This document shows, one piece after another, positions 47,223 to 56,159 of a stretch of DNA of 64,000 nt. How positions within the stretch are numbered: the first letter of the stretch is position 1; each line of letters opens with the position of its first letter. The stretch lies in the NCBI GenBank assembly GCA_902794035.1, contig CADBFN010000001.1, forward strand, positions 85,599-149,598. Reading direction: 5' to 3'. Under the pieces are notes generated by a model. It saw only the letters and a program-made list of their open reading frames with translations. It was not told where the DNA came from and made no database searches. This DNA is from an uncultured bacterium (GTDB lineage: Bacteria; Cyanobacteriota; Vampirovibrionia; Gastranaerophilales; Gastranaerophilaceae). Made by a program: the position numbers and the translations under genes.

Positions 47223-48047
47223 TCATTCTTTTACACCACCCTGCATAATATCGTTTATAAAGTATTTTTTACCTATCAAAAATACCCCGACAACAGGCAA
47301 AGTACAGATTACAGAGCACGCCAGCAAATCTCCCCACAACGTAATTTCTCTGAAACTTCCCTTAAATATAGCAAGTCCGACAGGCAAAGTACGCATACTC
47401 TCGGTATTTGTAACAATCAACGGCCACATAAAACTGTTCCAGCTTGATACAAAGGTAAAAATCGCAAGAGTTGAAATAACAGGGATTGCAAGCGGTAAAA
47501 TCACTTTGCAAAACATCTGAAAAATATTGCATCCGTCTATTCTTGCAGATTCTTCCAAATCTTTTGGCAGCCCCAAAAAATACTGACGCATCATAAAAAT
47601 TCCAAACCCGCCAAAAAGCCCCGGCACAATCAAAGCCTGATAAGTATTTATCCATCCCAGCTGACGCATAAGAAAAAACAATGGAATAATATTCACTTGC
47701 GGAGGGGCAAGCATTGTGATTAAAACAATTAAAAATAACCCGTCACGGAATTTGAAATTTAATCTTGCAAAAGCATACCCTGCAAATGCACTGATTAAAA
47801 CCTGTCCGACAGTTGTGACAAGTGCCACAAAAAGACTGTTTGCAAAATATTGCCACAACGGAATTTTTTCAAACACGCTTTTATAATTCTCGATTGTTAT
47901 AGGGGTATAAACAAGTTTACCACCCTGATTAAAAATTTCTCCATTTGGGACAAAAGATAAATTTAACATAGCAAAAAACGGATAGAGCATACTGAATGCA
48001 ATAAGTACCAATACAAAATATCCTAAAATTTTCCGCCAATTGAACAT
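47223..48047 (-). CDS. Sugar ABC transporter permease (MalG/UgpE type)
   Basis: A 274-residue permease with six transmembrane helices. The EAA loop LEESARIDGCNIFQMFCKVI (about 180-200) contacts the ATPase. The sequence fits the smaller CUT1 permease (MalG/UgpE). Its usual partner, the MalF-type permease, lies 12 kb away at 59836 and the ATPase at 112. No binding protein is adjacent. Confidence 0.9.
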   Translation of the reverse strand: MFNWRKILGYFVLVLIAFSMLYPFFAMLNLSFVPNGEIFNQGGKLVYTPITIENYKSVFEKIPLWQYFANSLFVALVTTVGQVLISAFAGYAFARLNFKFRDGLFLIVLITMLAPPQVNIIPLFFLMRQLGWINTYQALIVPGLFGGFGIFMMRQYFLGLPKDLEESARIDGCNIFQMFCKVILPLAIPVISTLAIFTFVSSWNSFMWPLIVTNTESMRTLPVGLAIFKGSFREITLWGDLLACSVICTLPVVGVFLIGKKYFINDIMQGGVKE

Positions 48048-48081
48048 GTGTTAATTATAGCATAATTTTTAAAGATTACAC

Positions 48082-48646
48082 CCTCACCCGTTTTTCTAAT
48101 GCTCATACTTCGCATTGAAAAACTTCCCTCTCCCAAAGGTAGAGGGGTTAAAGTTTTGTATATGCTTGCAATATGTATCCCAAAACACCGTTTATATTTT
48201 TTGAAATGTCATTATTAAAAATTCTAACTACTTTATACCCTGATTTAAGCAAATATTCAGTTCTTTCTTTATCATATTCAACATTTTCATTTTCAAGATG
48301 TTGAGAGCCATCTAATTCAATAATCAAATTTTTATCCATACATACAAAATCAGCAATATATTTCCCGATAGGAAATTGCCGTCTGAATTTTATGTTATTC
48401 AGAGCACGATTTCTCAAATAATGCCACAATATACTTTCAGTATCTGTTTGATTTTGTCTTAGTTCTTTGGCATTTACATTTGCAATTTTTGTATAATGTC
48501 TATTCATAAAATAATTATATCATACCCCTCTACCTTTGGGAGAGGGCAGAAAATCAAGTTGAGACGGTGTGAGCAGAGGATGAAAGGTGAAGCCGATATC
48601 CGTTTAGTGCGAACACCGGATGCGAAACTTAGATTTTCGGGTGAGG
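48082..48646. mobile_element. Nuclease-bearing inverted-repeat element (565 bp)
   Basis: Outer arms CCTCACCCG (48082-48090) and CGGGTGAGG (48638-48646) are inverted. Inner arms are a 22-bp inverted repeat beginning CCCTCTCCCAAAGG (48126-48147) and ending CCTTTGGGAGAGGG (48526-48547). Between the inner arms is one DUF559 nuclease gene whose stop codon touches the left arm. The whole unit sits between two unrelated genes (permease and proS) and has no transposase. Boundaries are estimated; no target duplication was found by eye. Confidence 0.6.
48148..48507 (-). CDS. DUF559 (Vsr-like) endonuclease-fold protein
   Basis: A 119-residue DUF559 protein of the PD-(D/E)xK/Vsr group. Motifs are QFPIGKYIADFVCMDKNLII, ELDGSQH (with the acidic cluster) and GYKVVRIFNNDI. 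The family is usually linked to DNA repair or mobile elements but its function is poorly known. The stop codon TAA is the last three bases before the inverted repeat. No good ribosome site is seen; a TATAAT box overlaps the 5' side. It resembles the gene at 62076. Confidence 0.85.
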   Translation of the reverse strand: MNRHYTKIANVNAKELRQNQTDTESILWHYLRNRALNNIKFRRQFPIGKYIADFVCMDKNLIIELDGSQHLENENVEYDKERTEYLLKSGYKVVRIFNNDISKNINGVLGYILQAYTKL

Positions 48647-48651
48647 TTAGT

Positions 48652-48671
48652 GTTGGGGTAAAAACCCCAAC
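48652..48671 (-). terminator. Hairpin downstream of proS
   Basis: GTTGGGGT-aaaa-ACCCCAAC forms an 8-bp stem eight bases after the proS stop codon. No T-run follows on the minus strand, so it is a weak terminator or mRNA 3' stabiliser. Confidence 0.4.
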
Positions 48672-48678
48672 TTACACT

Positions 48679-50424
48679 TTATTTTATAGAACTAACCGCA
48701 TTAATTACTCTATCAACGGCATCCTGCACAGTGAGAGTAAGTTTTTCACCGTTTGAACGTTCAACAAATTCAACATTACCATCAGCAATAGTCTTACCAA
48801 CCGTAATTCTATACGGAAATCCGATTAAATCGGCATCTTTAAATTTTACCCCCGGACGCTCATTTCGGTCGTCTAAAACAACTTCAACACCTGCACCTAA
48901 AAGTTTTTCATAGATTTCGTTTGCAAACTTCATTTGTGTTTCATCTTGTGTACTTACAGGCACAACCACAACATGATACGGCGCAATAGCAAGAGGCCAT
49001 TTGATTCCCCATTCATCATGGTGTGCTTCAACTGCAGCCGCAGCGGTTCTTGTAACGCCAATTCCGTAACAACCCATTATATAAGGCTGAGTTTTGCCGT
49101 TTGCATCAAGATAAACCGCATTCATCGGTTTTGAATACTTCGTTCCGAGTTGAAAAATATTACCGACCTCTATTCCTCTTGTAACTTTTAAAGGTTTTCC
49201 GCATTGAGGACAAAAATCGCCCGCTTCAACAAGTCTTAAATCTTCAACCTGACTTGGCAATTCAACATCAACACCCCAATTTGCACCAACCAAATGTTTA
49301 TCAGTCTGGTTAATCCCGATTACAAAGTTTTTAAGATCTGCAACAGTCTTATCTGCAACAATTTTAATTTCATATTCACCGTATTTTTTCAAACCTTTTG
49401 GCCCGATAAATCCTGCAACTGCATTGAAACCGTTTTCTTTCATCATTTCTTCAATTTCGCCTGATGTTGCTATTCTTATATCAAGTCCGCCTACTGCGTT
49501 CATCAATTTTGTTTCTTCAACAGCCTTGTCGCCACGAATAAGTGCAATTACAGGGGCTTTATCAACAATATAAACAAGCGATTTGCAAATTGCAGTCTGA
49601 GGGCAATTTAAAAATTTACTCAAATCTTCTATTGTACCGACATTTGGAGTATCAATAATTTTTGCCTCATTATATCCGCCATCAACTACTGCATCAGGCA
49701 AGTTTGAAACCGCGTGATTTGAATTTGCGCTGTAATCACAATCATCACAATAGAAAACATCATTTTCACCCGCATCTGTATCTGTGATTACCATAAATTC
49801 ATGCGATACACTTCCGCCGATTGCGCCGGAATCAGACTGAACCGCTTTTGTATCCAAACCACATCTTTTAAATATATTTGTGTAAGCCTGCCACATATTT
49901 TGATATTCTCTTTCCAAATCTTCCTGCGAAGTTGAGAAAGAATACGCATCTTTCATTATAAATTCACGACCTCTCAAAAGTCCGAAACGAGGACGGCGTT
50001 CATCTCTGAATTTTGACTGAATTTGATATAAATTTACAGGTAACTGTTTATATGATTTCAAAACATCTCTGGCTACAGAAGTTATAATTTCTTCATGTGT
50101 AGGTCCAAGACACATTTCTCTGCCATGACGATCTTTTAATCTCATTAATTCACCGCCGTATGCGTTCCATCTGCCTGATTCTTCCCAGAGTTCTTTTGGC
50201 TGTACAAATGGCATCAAAAGTTCCTGCGCGCCTGCTTTATCCATTTCATCACGAATAATATTTTCTACTTTTTTCAAAACCCGCCACATTAAAGGCAAAA
50301 AAGTATAAACTCCGCTTGTAAGTTTTTTTATATAACCTGCTCTTGCAAGCATTTTGTGTGAAACTACTTCCGCATCTGACGGAAATTCTCTCATTGTTTG
50401 CACAAACATATTTGACATTTTCAT
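48679..50424 (-). CDS. proS: Prolyl-tRNA synthetase
   Basis: A 581-residue bacterial-type class II synthetase. Motif 1 and 2 regions are MKMSNMFVQTMRE, PTHEEIITSVARD and RFGLLRGREFIMKDAYSF; an inserted editing domain lies about 235-400 (CDDCDYSANSNHAVSNLP, HLVGANWG). Motif 3 is GCYGIGVTRTAAAAVE. The C-terminal anticodon domain ends VERSNGEKLTLTVQDAVDRV. GAGG lies nine bases from the ATG at 50424. Confidence 0.97.
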   Translation of the reverse strand: MKMSNMFVQTMREFPSDAEVVSHKMLARAGYIKKLTSGVYTFLPLMWRVLKKVENIIRDEMDKAGAQELLMPFVQPKELWEESGRWNAYGGELMRLKDRHGREMCLGPTHEEIITSVARDVLKSYKQLPVNLYQIQSKFRDERRPRFGLLRGREFIMKDAYSFSTSQEDLEREYQNMWQAYTNIFKRCGLDTKAVQSDSGAIGGSVSHEFMVITDTDAGENDVFYCDDCDYSANSNHAVSNLPDAVVDGGYNEAKIIDTPNVGTIEDLSKFLNCPQTAICKSLVYIVDKAPVIALIRGDKAVEETKLMNAVGGLDIRIATSGEIEEMMKENGFNAVAGFIGPKGLKKYGEYEIKIVADKTVADLKNFVIGINQTDKHLVGANWGVDVELPSQVEDLRLVEAGDFCPQCGKPLKVTRGIEVGNIFQLGTKYSKPMNAVYLDANGKTQPYIMGCYGIGVTRTAAAAVEAHHDEWGIKWPLAIAPYHVVVVPVSTQDETQMKFANEIYEKLLGAGVEVVLDDRNERPGVKFKDADLIGFPYRITVGKTIADGNVEFVERSNGEKLTLTVQDAVDRVINAVSSIK

Positions 50425-50445
50425 AATTAAAATCCTCTTTTTTAT

Positions 50446-50466
50446 GTCGGACAGGTATGCCCGACC
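50446..50466. repeat. GTCGG palindrome, copy 3 (degenerate)
   Basis: GTCGGaCAGG-tat-gCCCGACCTAC is a variant of the palindromes at 3658 and 44426; the 3' CGACCTAC matches them best. It lies upstream of proS. Confidence 0.55.
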
Positions 50467-50513
50467 TACATATTTGATTTTAACATAAAAATATCTTAAA
50501 AATATTATTTCAA

Positions 50514-50795
50514 TTATTTAGGAAAACAATTTCCGTAAATCATACAGTTTTGATTTAACAAAGGGAAACCGTTTTTCATCGGCACAGGATAAGACATTGT
50601 CGGAATTTGATAAGTTTTTTCCAGTTGTTGTTTCTGTTCAATATTTTCAATTTCTTTCTGATAAGAATTATTTATCGGGGCAGCACCCCCGCTGCAGGAA
50701 TTTTTTTTTTGAATATCCTGCAACAAACAAGCTCCGTTTGCGTGCAATGCTGTTATCACAAGTGCAATTAAACTAAATATAATAAACTTTTTCAT
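50514..50795 (-). CDS. Small exported protein
   Basis: A 93-residue protein. Start ATG at 50795 (MKKFIIFSLIALVITALHA) follows GGGAGAATAT; longer frames upstream are unlikely. A signal peptide spans about 1-20 (ALHA-NG). The mature part has five Cys (ACLLQ, NSC, NQNC, GNCFPK) and a Gln/Lys/Glu helix. NGAC is not a good lipobox. Function unknown. Confidence 0.65.
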   Translation of the reverse strand: MKKFIIFSLIALVITALHANGACLLQDIQKKNSCSGGAAPINNSYQKEIENIEQKQQLEKTYQIPTMSYPVPMKNGFPLLNQNCMIYGNCFPK

Positions 50796-50850
50796 AATAT
50801 ATTCTCCCATACTGATATGTAAATACATTTTAAATTTTTAAACACAAAAA

Positions 50851-50887
50851 AATAACCCGATTTATAACTAAATAAAACGGGTTATTT
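50851..50887 (-). terminator. Rho-independent terminator
   Basis: AATAACCCG and CGGGTTATT pair over a long loop; the minus strand continues with a T-rich stretch. It ends the 78-residue gene. Confidence 0.6.
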
Positions 50888-50905
50888 AAATTTTTCTTTT
50901 TAAAA

Positions 50906-51142
50906 TTAAGCTGTTTTTCTTTCTTTTTCAGGCTCCCCAACAGTTTCTATAAGAGTTTCTATAACTCTTGGCATCTGACAGATAAACGAATAATGTCCGG
51001 CAGAAAGAGAACATCTTTTGCAATCGCAGTTTATATAATAACATTCAAGAGCCTGCTGCGTCCAATTCTGAGTTATTGAATCAGAAATTTCATCATTCGC
51101 CGGAGAATAAAATTCATCCTCTAAATTCAACCATTCATCCAT
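50906..51142 (-). CDS. Small cysteine-rich protein of unknown function
   Basis: A 78-residue acidic protein. Cys residues at about 34, 39, 41 and 44 (CYYINCDCKRC), with a fifth at 55, resemble a metal or Fe-S site. The N-terminus is Asp/Glu-rich. AAGGGGC lies about eight bases before the ATG. It is followed by a terminator and lies 81 bases downstream of the ferredoxin-nitroreductase gene, so a shared transcript is possible. Confidence 0.6.
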   Translation of the reverse strand: MDEWLNLEDEFYSPANDEISDSITQNWTQQALECYYINCDCKRCSLSAGHYSFICQMPRVIETLIETVGEPEKERKTA

Positions 51143-51223
51143 CTTAATGCCCCTTATAATTCCTGCCCCTATCTAATTATTTACGACATTAAGTATTATT
51201 TTATCCTTTATTTGTAGGATATT

Positions 51224-52117
51224 TTATCTCAGAGAATTCCAGAAATATCGTTTAAATTTTTCCCATAAATTAAGCTTATAATAATATTTTGGCTGTACCT
51301 GCAACATATCATAATCTTCCGGCTGGGTAGCTCTTTGATATTTTAAATCAGATTTGCCAAATAACATTACATAGCCTATTTTATACCCATCAGGAATATC
51401 TAAATATTCACACAATTCAGGTATTAACTTGAGTGCAATTTCCGCAAATCCGCACCATAAAGTCCCAACCCCAAGACTTTGTGCATACAATTCAAAATAA
51501 CTGAGAAGAATTATGGGATCTACAGGCGCACAAGGAGCACTGACAGGGACAGAAACCACAATCATATGCGGTGCGCCTCTGAAAATTATATCCTCGCCAT
51601 CTAAAAATTTTTGTCTGTATTTCCCGAATTTTTTTGTTATAGGAGCAGAAATATTTAAAGACAAAAATTTGTTAATAGTTCCATTTGCGACATCTCTGAA
51701 TTTATCCATAGTTTCAACATCTTCTACAATAGAAATATGCAAAGTATGATTATTACATCCAGTCGGCGAATATTTAAGCATATCTTTCAACTTATATAAT
51801 GTTGCTTTATCAAGATTTTCATGCCTGTAACTTCTTATACTTTTTCTGTGCTGAATAAGACTCAAAACCTGTTCATCCGTCGGCAAGTTGTTATCACAAA
51901 TATCAGAATCTTCAGGATTTTTACCGCATACAGAAATTGCTCCCGCAGGACAAATTGCAAGACAATGCTGACATTTCATACAATATTTTTCATCATCTTT
52001 TTTTATTTGCGGTATCCTTTCTTCATTCAGTTCAATAATTGACGAACCGCAATCTTTTTCACATAGTCCGCAATGAATACATTTTTCTTTATTTACAATA
52101 AAATTTATATCTGACAT
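51224..52117 (-). CDS. Ferredoxin-fused nitroreductase-family protein
   Basis: A 297-residue fusion. The N-terminal 65 residues hold a 2[4Fe-4S] module: CIHCGLCEKDC (13-23) and CMKCQHCLAICP (46-57). From about 85 on is an FMN nitroreductase fold with RKSIRSYRHENL, KYSPTGCNNHTLHISIVED and SLGVGTLWCGFAE. Such fusions occur in anaerobes and draw electrons from ferredoxin. The substrate is unknown. Confidence 0.87.
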   Translation of the reverse strand: MSDINFIVNKEKCIHCGLCEKDCGSSIIELNEERIPQIKKDDEKYCMKCQHCLAICPAGAISVCGKNPEDSDICDNNLPTDEQVLSLIQHRKSIRSYRHENLDKATLYKLKDMLKYSPTGCNNHTLHISIVEDVETMDKFRDVANGTINKFLSLNISAPITKKFGKYRQKFLDGEDIIFRGAPHMIVVSVPVSAPCAPVDPIILLSYFELYAQSLGVGTLWCGFAEIALKLIPELCEYLDIPDGYKIGYVMLFGKSDLKYQRATQPEDYDMLQVQPKYYYKLNLWEKFKRYFWNSLR

Positions 52118-52225
52118 AAAAACTCCTTTTTTTATATACTAGCAAAAAATTTTTTTTTGAATGTTACTAAACATATTAAAATTTACATTTTTACAATACG
52201 AAATTAAAAAATTAAAAAAACAAAA

Positions 52226-52849
52226 ATGCCTGACAACAATATATCATTTACTTCAAGAATAAATTTTGTAAATTCAAAAATGTTTGATAAATTCAGACAT
52301 GGATCATATATCGATATTCGCAAAAGCAATAATCTTTCAGAAAACTTACAATTTGGAATATCAAATTCAGATGAATTTTACACAGACGAAGTCCGAACCT
52401 GTACTGCAGGTGCAATTATAAATTCAAAAACAAAACAATGTGTCGGATTCCACATATACGACTGCTTAAACAATGAAGAAAAAATAAACGATATAATAAA
52501 TTATATTTTGAGTTTTGTTGAAAAACCTGACAAAGCTTTATTACTTGGCAGTAAAAAAATAAAATGTTCAAATTATTCTCTGCCAATATTTGATAAAATA
52601 TATGAAAAATTAGCTTCAAATATAAAAAATATCACAACATTTAAAGAACATACTTTCCCATTTTCAGAAAGCAACATTCATTACAATGCAAAAAATGACA
52701 TTTGGACCATTCACTCCCTCTACAGAGAAAGAATAAATATTAAAGATAATGACGTATTATCACAAAATGACATAAAAAAAGCTTTTAAAGAAATAAAACT
52801 TGCAGATGGGGACAGCATATATACAGAAAATGCACCTGAGTTGAAATAA
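52226..52849 (+). CDS. Protein of unknown function with N-terminal NNISF motif
   Basis: A 207-residue soluble protein beginning MPDNNISFTSRINFVNSKMF: the NNISF motif is at residues 4-8. Four Cys are scattered (TCTAGAII, QCVGFHIYDC, KCSNY). A region at 55-85 (CTAGAIINSKTKQCVGFHIY) could be a small beta-alpha unit. No family recognised. No signal peptide. Confidence 0.65.
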   Translation: MPDNNISFTSRINFVNSKMFDKFRHGSYIDIRKSNNLSENLQFGISNSDEFYTDEVRTCTAGAIINSKTKQCVGFHIYDCLNNEEKINDIINYILSFVEKPDKALLLGSKKIKCSNYSLPIFDKIYEKLASNIKNITTFKEHTFPFSESNIHYNAKNDIWTIHSLYRERINIKDNDVLSQNDIKKAFKEIKLADGDSIYTENAPELK

Positions 52850-52967
52850 TATGTTTTTTTTAAGTTTTTGACTTTTTAATAAAAAAAGATAATATATACT
52901 TAGACAGTTTCGTAAATTTTATTTTATGTTAAACTTTTGGATATGATGTTTTAAATAAGAGGTATAT

Positions 52968-53468
52968 ATGAAAAAAATCAGTATAATTTTGGCTTTGTTA
53001 ATAAGTTTGGGAACAGGTGCAATAGTTTACTCTCAGACTTCCCCATCTGCAATATCTTCTCAGGTTGCAGCAAATTCTGCCGTCCAGTATAATCAGGTTA
53101 ATGCATTGGATGTTGTCGCATCCCCATTCAAATATTTACACAGGAATATATTAATAAGAGCAAAATTTGATAAATTTTCAACTTTAGGTCTTGATTATCC
53201 GCCTGCTATGCGTAAATCAGACAAATACATTTCTATCCTTATCCAAAGACCTGATACACCGGATCATAATATACCGCTTTCAGAGATGAAAATATTTCTT
53301 AAAAAAGAACTTGCAGAAAAAAATATAAATCTTGATGCCGGCGATGAAATCGAATTCAAAGGAAGAGTATTTTCAACAGCTTTAGGCGACACATGGATTG
53401 ATGCAGATGATTTGAAAGTTATAACAAAGAAAAATCCGCCTAAAAAAGAAGAAAAAGTGATAGAATAA
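52968..53468 (+). CDS. Exported protein of unknown function
   Basis: A 166-residue protein. Signal peptide 1-23 (KKISIILALLISLGTGAIVYS, cleavage after SQ). The rest is a single domain with beta strands (ILIRAKFDKFSTLG, DEIEFKGRVFSTALGDTWID), probably an OB-like fold, with a Lys/Glu tail. AGAGG lies upstream. Function unknown; the envelope location is inferred. Confidence 0.7.
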   Translation: MKKISIILALLISLGTGAIVYSQTSPSAISSQVAANSAVQYNQVNALDVVASPFKYLHRNILIRAKFDKFSTLGLDYPPAMRKSDKYISILIQRPDTPDHNIPLSEMKIFLKKELAEKNINLDAGDEIEFKGRVFSTALGDTWIDADDLKVITKKNPPKKEEKVIE

Positions 53469-53473
53469 AAAAT

Positions 53474-53566
53474 GTGAATTGTGAATTGTGAACAGTCGTT
53501 ATCGGTGCTATCGCACATTTTACAACCAACAAAATTGTAATGGTCAATTCACAACTCACGATTCAC
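53474..53566. repeat. GTGAATTG inverted repeat
   Basis: A GTGAATT direct pair on the left (53474-53493) is inverted, imperfectly, by CAATTCACAACTCACGATTC on the right. It fills the gap before the GH57 gene and resembles fragments near 3507 and 21000-21150. Confidence 0.5.
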
Positions 53567-53580
53567 GAAATGGAATAATT

Positions 53581-56079
53581 ATGGAAGCAAAAAAAGACAT
53601 ATATTTAACTATTCATGGACATTTTTATCAACCGCCAAGAGAGAATCCTTGGCTTGAAGCTATAGAGTTACAGGAAAGTGCACTACCTTGTCACGACTGG
53701 AATGAAAGAGTATGCATAGAATGTTATACTCCAAATTCAGTTTCCAGAGTTGTAGATAGCAGAAATAAAATTCTTGACATCGTAAACAATTATTCAAAAA
53801 TGAGTTTTAATTTCGGACCAACTTTATTAAGCTGGATGGAAATTTATGCACCACTTACTTATGAGCGAATTATAAAAGCTGATATTGAAAGTGTATCAGA
53901 ACACAATGGCCACGGCAATGCAATTGCTCAGGTATATAACCATATAATTATGCCTTTGGCAAATGAGCATGATAAAGAAACTCAGATTAAATGGGGAATT
54001 CGTGATTTTGAATACCGCTTCGGCAGAAAACCTGAAGGAATGTGGCTTGCTGAAACCGCAGTTGATGATGCAACATTAAAACTTTTAGTTGATAACGGGA
54101 TTAAATTTACGATACTATCACCATATCAGGCGTTGAAAATCAAGAAATTTAATGATAAAGACTGGCAGGATGTGAGCTGGGGCAACGTTGATCCTGCAAG
54201 AAGCTATAAATATATTATAAAATCAGATCCGTCAAAATCTATAAATTTATTCTTCTATGACGGTGCAATTTCCCGTTCTGTCGCTTTTGATGAACTTTTA
54301 AAAGACGGGAACAAATTTATTAACAGATTAAAAGAGGGAATTTCGGAATCAAGAAATTATCCTCAACTGATTAATATAGCAACAGATGGCGAAAGTTACG
54401 GACACCATACAAAATTTGGGGATATGGCTTTATCATACGTCTTAAAAATTAAAGCCGAATCAGAAGGTTTCAAAATAACCAATTACGGAGAATATCTTGA
54501 AAAGTGCGAAAGCGATTATGAAGCAGACATAAAACAGGCATCTTCCTGGAGTTGTTTCCACGGAGTCGGCAGATGGAAAGAAGATTGCGGCTGCTCTACA
54601 GGCGGACAACCGGGATGGAACCAAAAATGGAGAAAACCTTTAAGAGAAGCTCTTGACTATTTGCGTGACAAACTGGCTGTTATTTTTGAAAATGAAGGCA
54701 AAAAGTACTTTAACATTAGTGCATGGGAAGTCAGAAACAAATACATTGACGTTGTTTTGAATCGTTCTTATTCTGTTATAAAAAATTTCCAAAAAACAAA
54801 TTTCAGACCTGATTTAAATGAAACAGAAAAAGTACGCGGGATGGAACTTCTTGAAATGCAAAGACAGGCAATGCTTATGTACACAAGCTGCGGATGGTTT
54901 TTCAATGAAATTTCCGGAATTGAAACCGTACAAATTATGAAGTATGCAGCAAGAGCAATGCAGCTTGCAGCAAATTTCAGCAATGAAGATATTGAAACTC
55001 CGTTTTTAAATATTCTTGATGAAGCAAAAAGTAATATTAAAGAGCATGGTACGGGTAAAACTATTTATGAAAAATGGGTTAAACCTTCTGTTGTAAGCTT
55101 AAAAGAAGTAGCTGCTTTATGGGCAATATCCTCTTTATATCAGGAATTTGAAGATGAAGAAGATGTATATTGCTACAGCGTTAAAAGAAACAATTACCAA
55201 ATGGTTGAAAAAGGTAATACGAATCTTATTGTCGGAAATATTGAAGTTACTTCAAAAATTACATTACAAAAATCAAATTTGGTATTTGCTCTGATGCAAT
55301 ATGCAGACGGAGATTTTCATTGTGCAATTAAAGAATTTTCTTCAAATGAAGATTATAATGAATTAAAGAATACTTTAATCAAAACATTTGTTCTTTACCC
55401 TCAAACAGAAATCATTCGCGCTTTAGATGAAACTTTCGGAAAAGAATATTTTACATTAAAAGATATATTTATCGAAGAAAGAAAGAAGATTTTGCAAATT
55501 TTATTAAAAGATCAACTCAAAAAATTTGCAAATCGTTACGAAGAAATGTACGATCAGGGCAAAAGTTCAATATATCACATGCAAAGTCTGGGGCTTGAGA
55601 TTCCTAAGGAATTTAAAATTAGCGCAGGATATACATTGAGCCACCGTTATAATGAATTATTGCAAAACAGTTCCGGATTTGTAGAAGAAAATGTCATTCA
55701 GCAAATTATGGCTATCAATTATGAAGCAAAAAAAATGGGCATTGACATTGACAAAGCTCCTTCAAATAAGAATTTTGCAAAAAAAATAATTACAAACCTA
55801 AACAGATTAACAAAAAGTTTTGAAATAAGACAAGCTGATTCGGTGGCTGAATTATTTTCTATTATAGAAAAATTGGAATTGAATATTGACATGGCTGAAG
55901 CACAAAATATTTATTACAACAAAATTTATCACAGAATCGGCGATATTATTGAAAATTATTCCCGTGAAGCAAACGGAAAAGATATAGATTTTATAAATTT
56001 GCTTTTGACAATAGGAGAAAAACTAAATATCAATGTCGATTTTTACAGAATGAAACTCGACAGACTTATAAATGTATAA
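53581..56079 (+). CDS. Glycoside hydrolase family 57 / DUF3536 protein
   Basis: An 832-residue protein. Start at 53581 (MEAKKDIYLTIHGHFYQPPR) is chosen because residues upstream come from the repeat. The GH57-like barrel has HGHFYQPPRENPW, GPTLLSWME and GMWLAETAVD (Glu nucleophile region). The C-terminal DUF3536 half covers about 480-832. Probably acts on alpha-glucans, by family inference; substrate not proven. No signal peptide, so cytoplasmic. Confidence 0.87.
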   Translation: MEAKKDIYLTIHGHFYQPPRENPWLEAIELQESALPCHDWNERVCIECYTPNSVSRVVDSRNKILDIVNNYSKMSFNFGPTLLSWMEIYAPLTYERIIKADIESVSEHNGHGNAIAQVYNHIIMPLANEHDKETQIKWGIRDFEYRFGRKPEGMWLAETAVDDATLKLLVDNGIKFTILSPYQALKIKKFNDKDWQDVSWGNVDPARSYKYIIKSDPSKSINLFFYDGAISRSVAFDELLKDGNKFINRLKEGISESRNYPQLINIATDGESYGHHTKFGDMALSYVLKIKAESEGFKITNYGEYLEKCESDYEADIKQASSWSCFHGVGRWKEDCGCSTGGQPGWNQKWRKPLREALDYLRDKLAVIFENEGKKYFNISAWEVRNKYIDVVLNRSYSVIKNFQKTNFRPDLNETEKVRGMELLEMQRQAMLMYTSCGWFFNEISGIETVQIMKYAARAMQLAANFSNEDIETPFLNILDEAKSNIKEHGTGKTIYEKWVKPSVVSLKEVAALWAISSLYQEFEDEEDVYCYSVKRNNYQMVEKGNTNLIVGNIEVTSKITLQKSNLVFALMQYADGDFHCAIKEFSSNEDYNELKNTLIKTFVLYPQTEIIRALDETFGKEYFTLKDIFIEERKKILQILLKDQLKKFANRYEEMYDQGKSSIYHMQSLGLEIPKEFKISAGYTLSHRYNELLQNSSGFVEENVIQQIMAINYEAKKMGIDIDKAPSNKNFAKKIITNLNRLTKSFEIRQADSVAELFSIIEKLELNIDMAEAQNIYYNKIYHRIGDIIENYSREANGKDIDFINLLLTIGEKLNINVDFYRMKLDRLINV

Positions 56080-56159
56080 ATTCTATTATAAAATACTAAA
56101 TCCCTTTATTTTTAATTTTTTCGTCATATAATATAAGAAAAGATTAAGGAGTAGGGTAT

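Noticed and set aside
48496-48756. 86-residue plus-strand frame right of the DUF559 gene at 48148
   Set aside because: It is made of the inverted-repeat arm and antisense proS sequence; no ribosome site.
53488-53580. N-terminal extension of the GH57 protein
   Set aside because: The residues are encoded by the GTGAATTG inverted repeat; the ATG at 53581 starts the conserved sequence.
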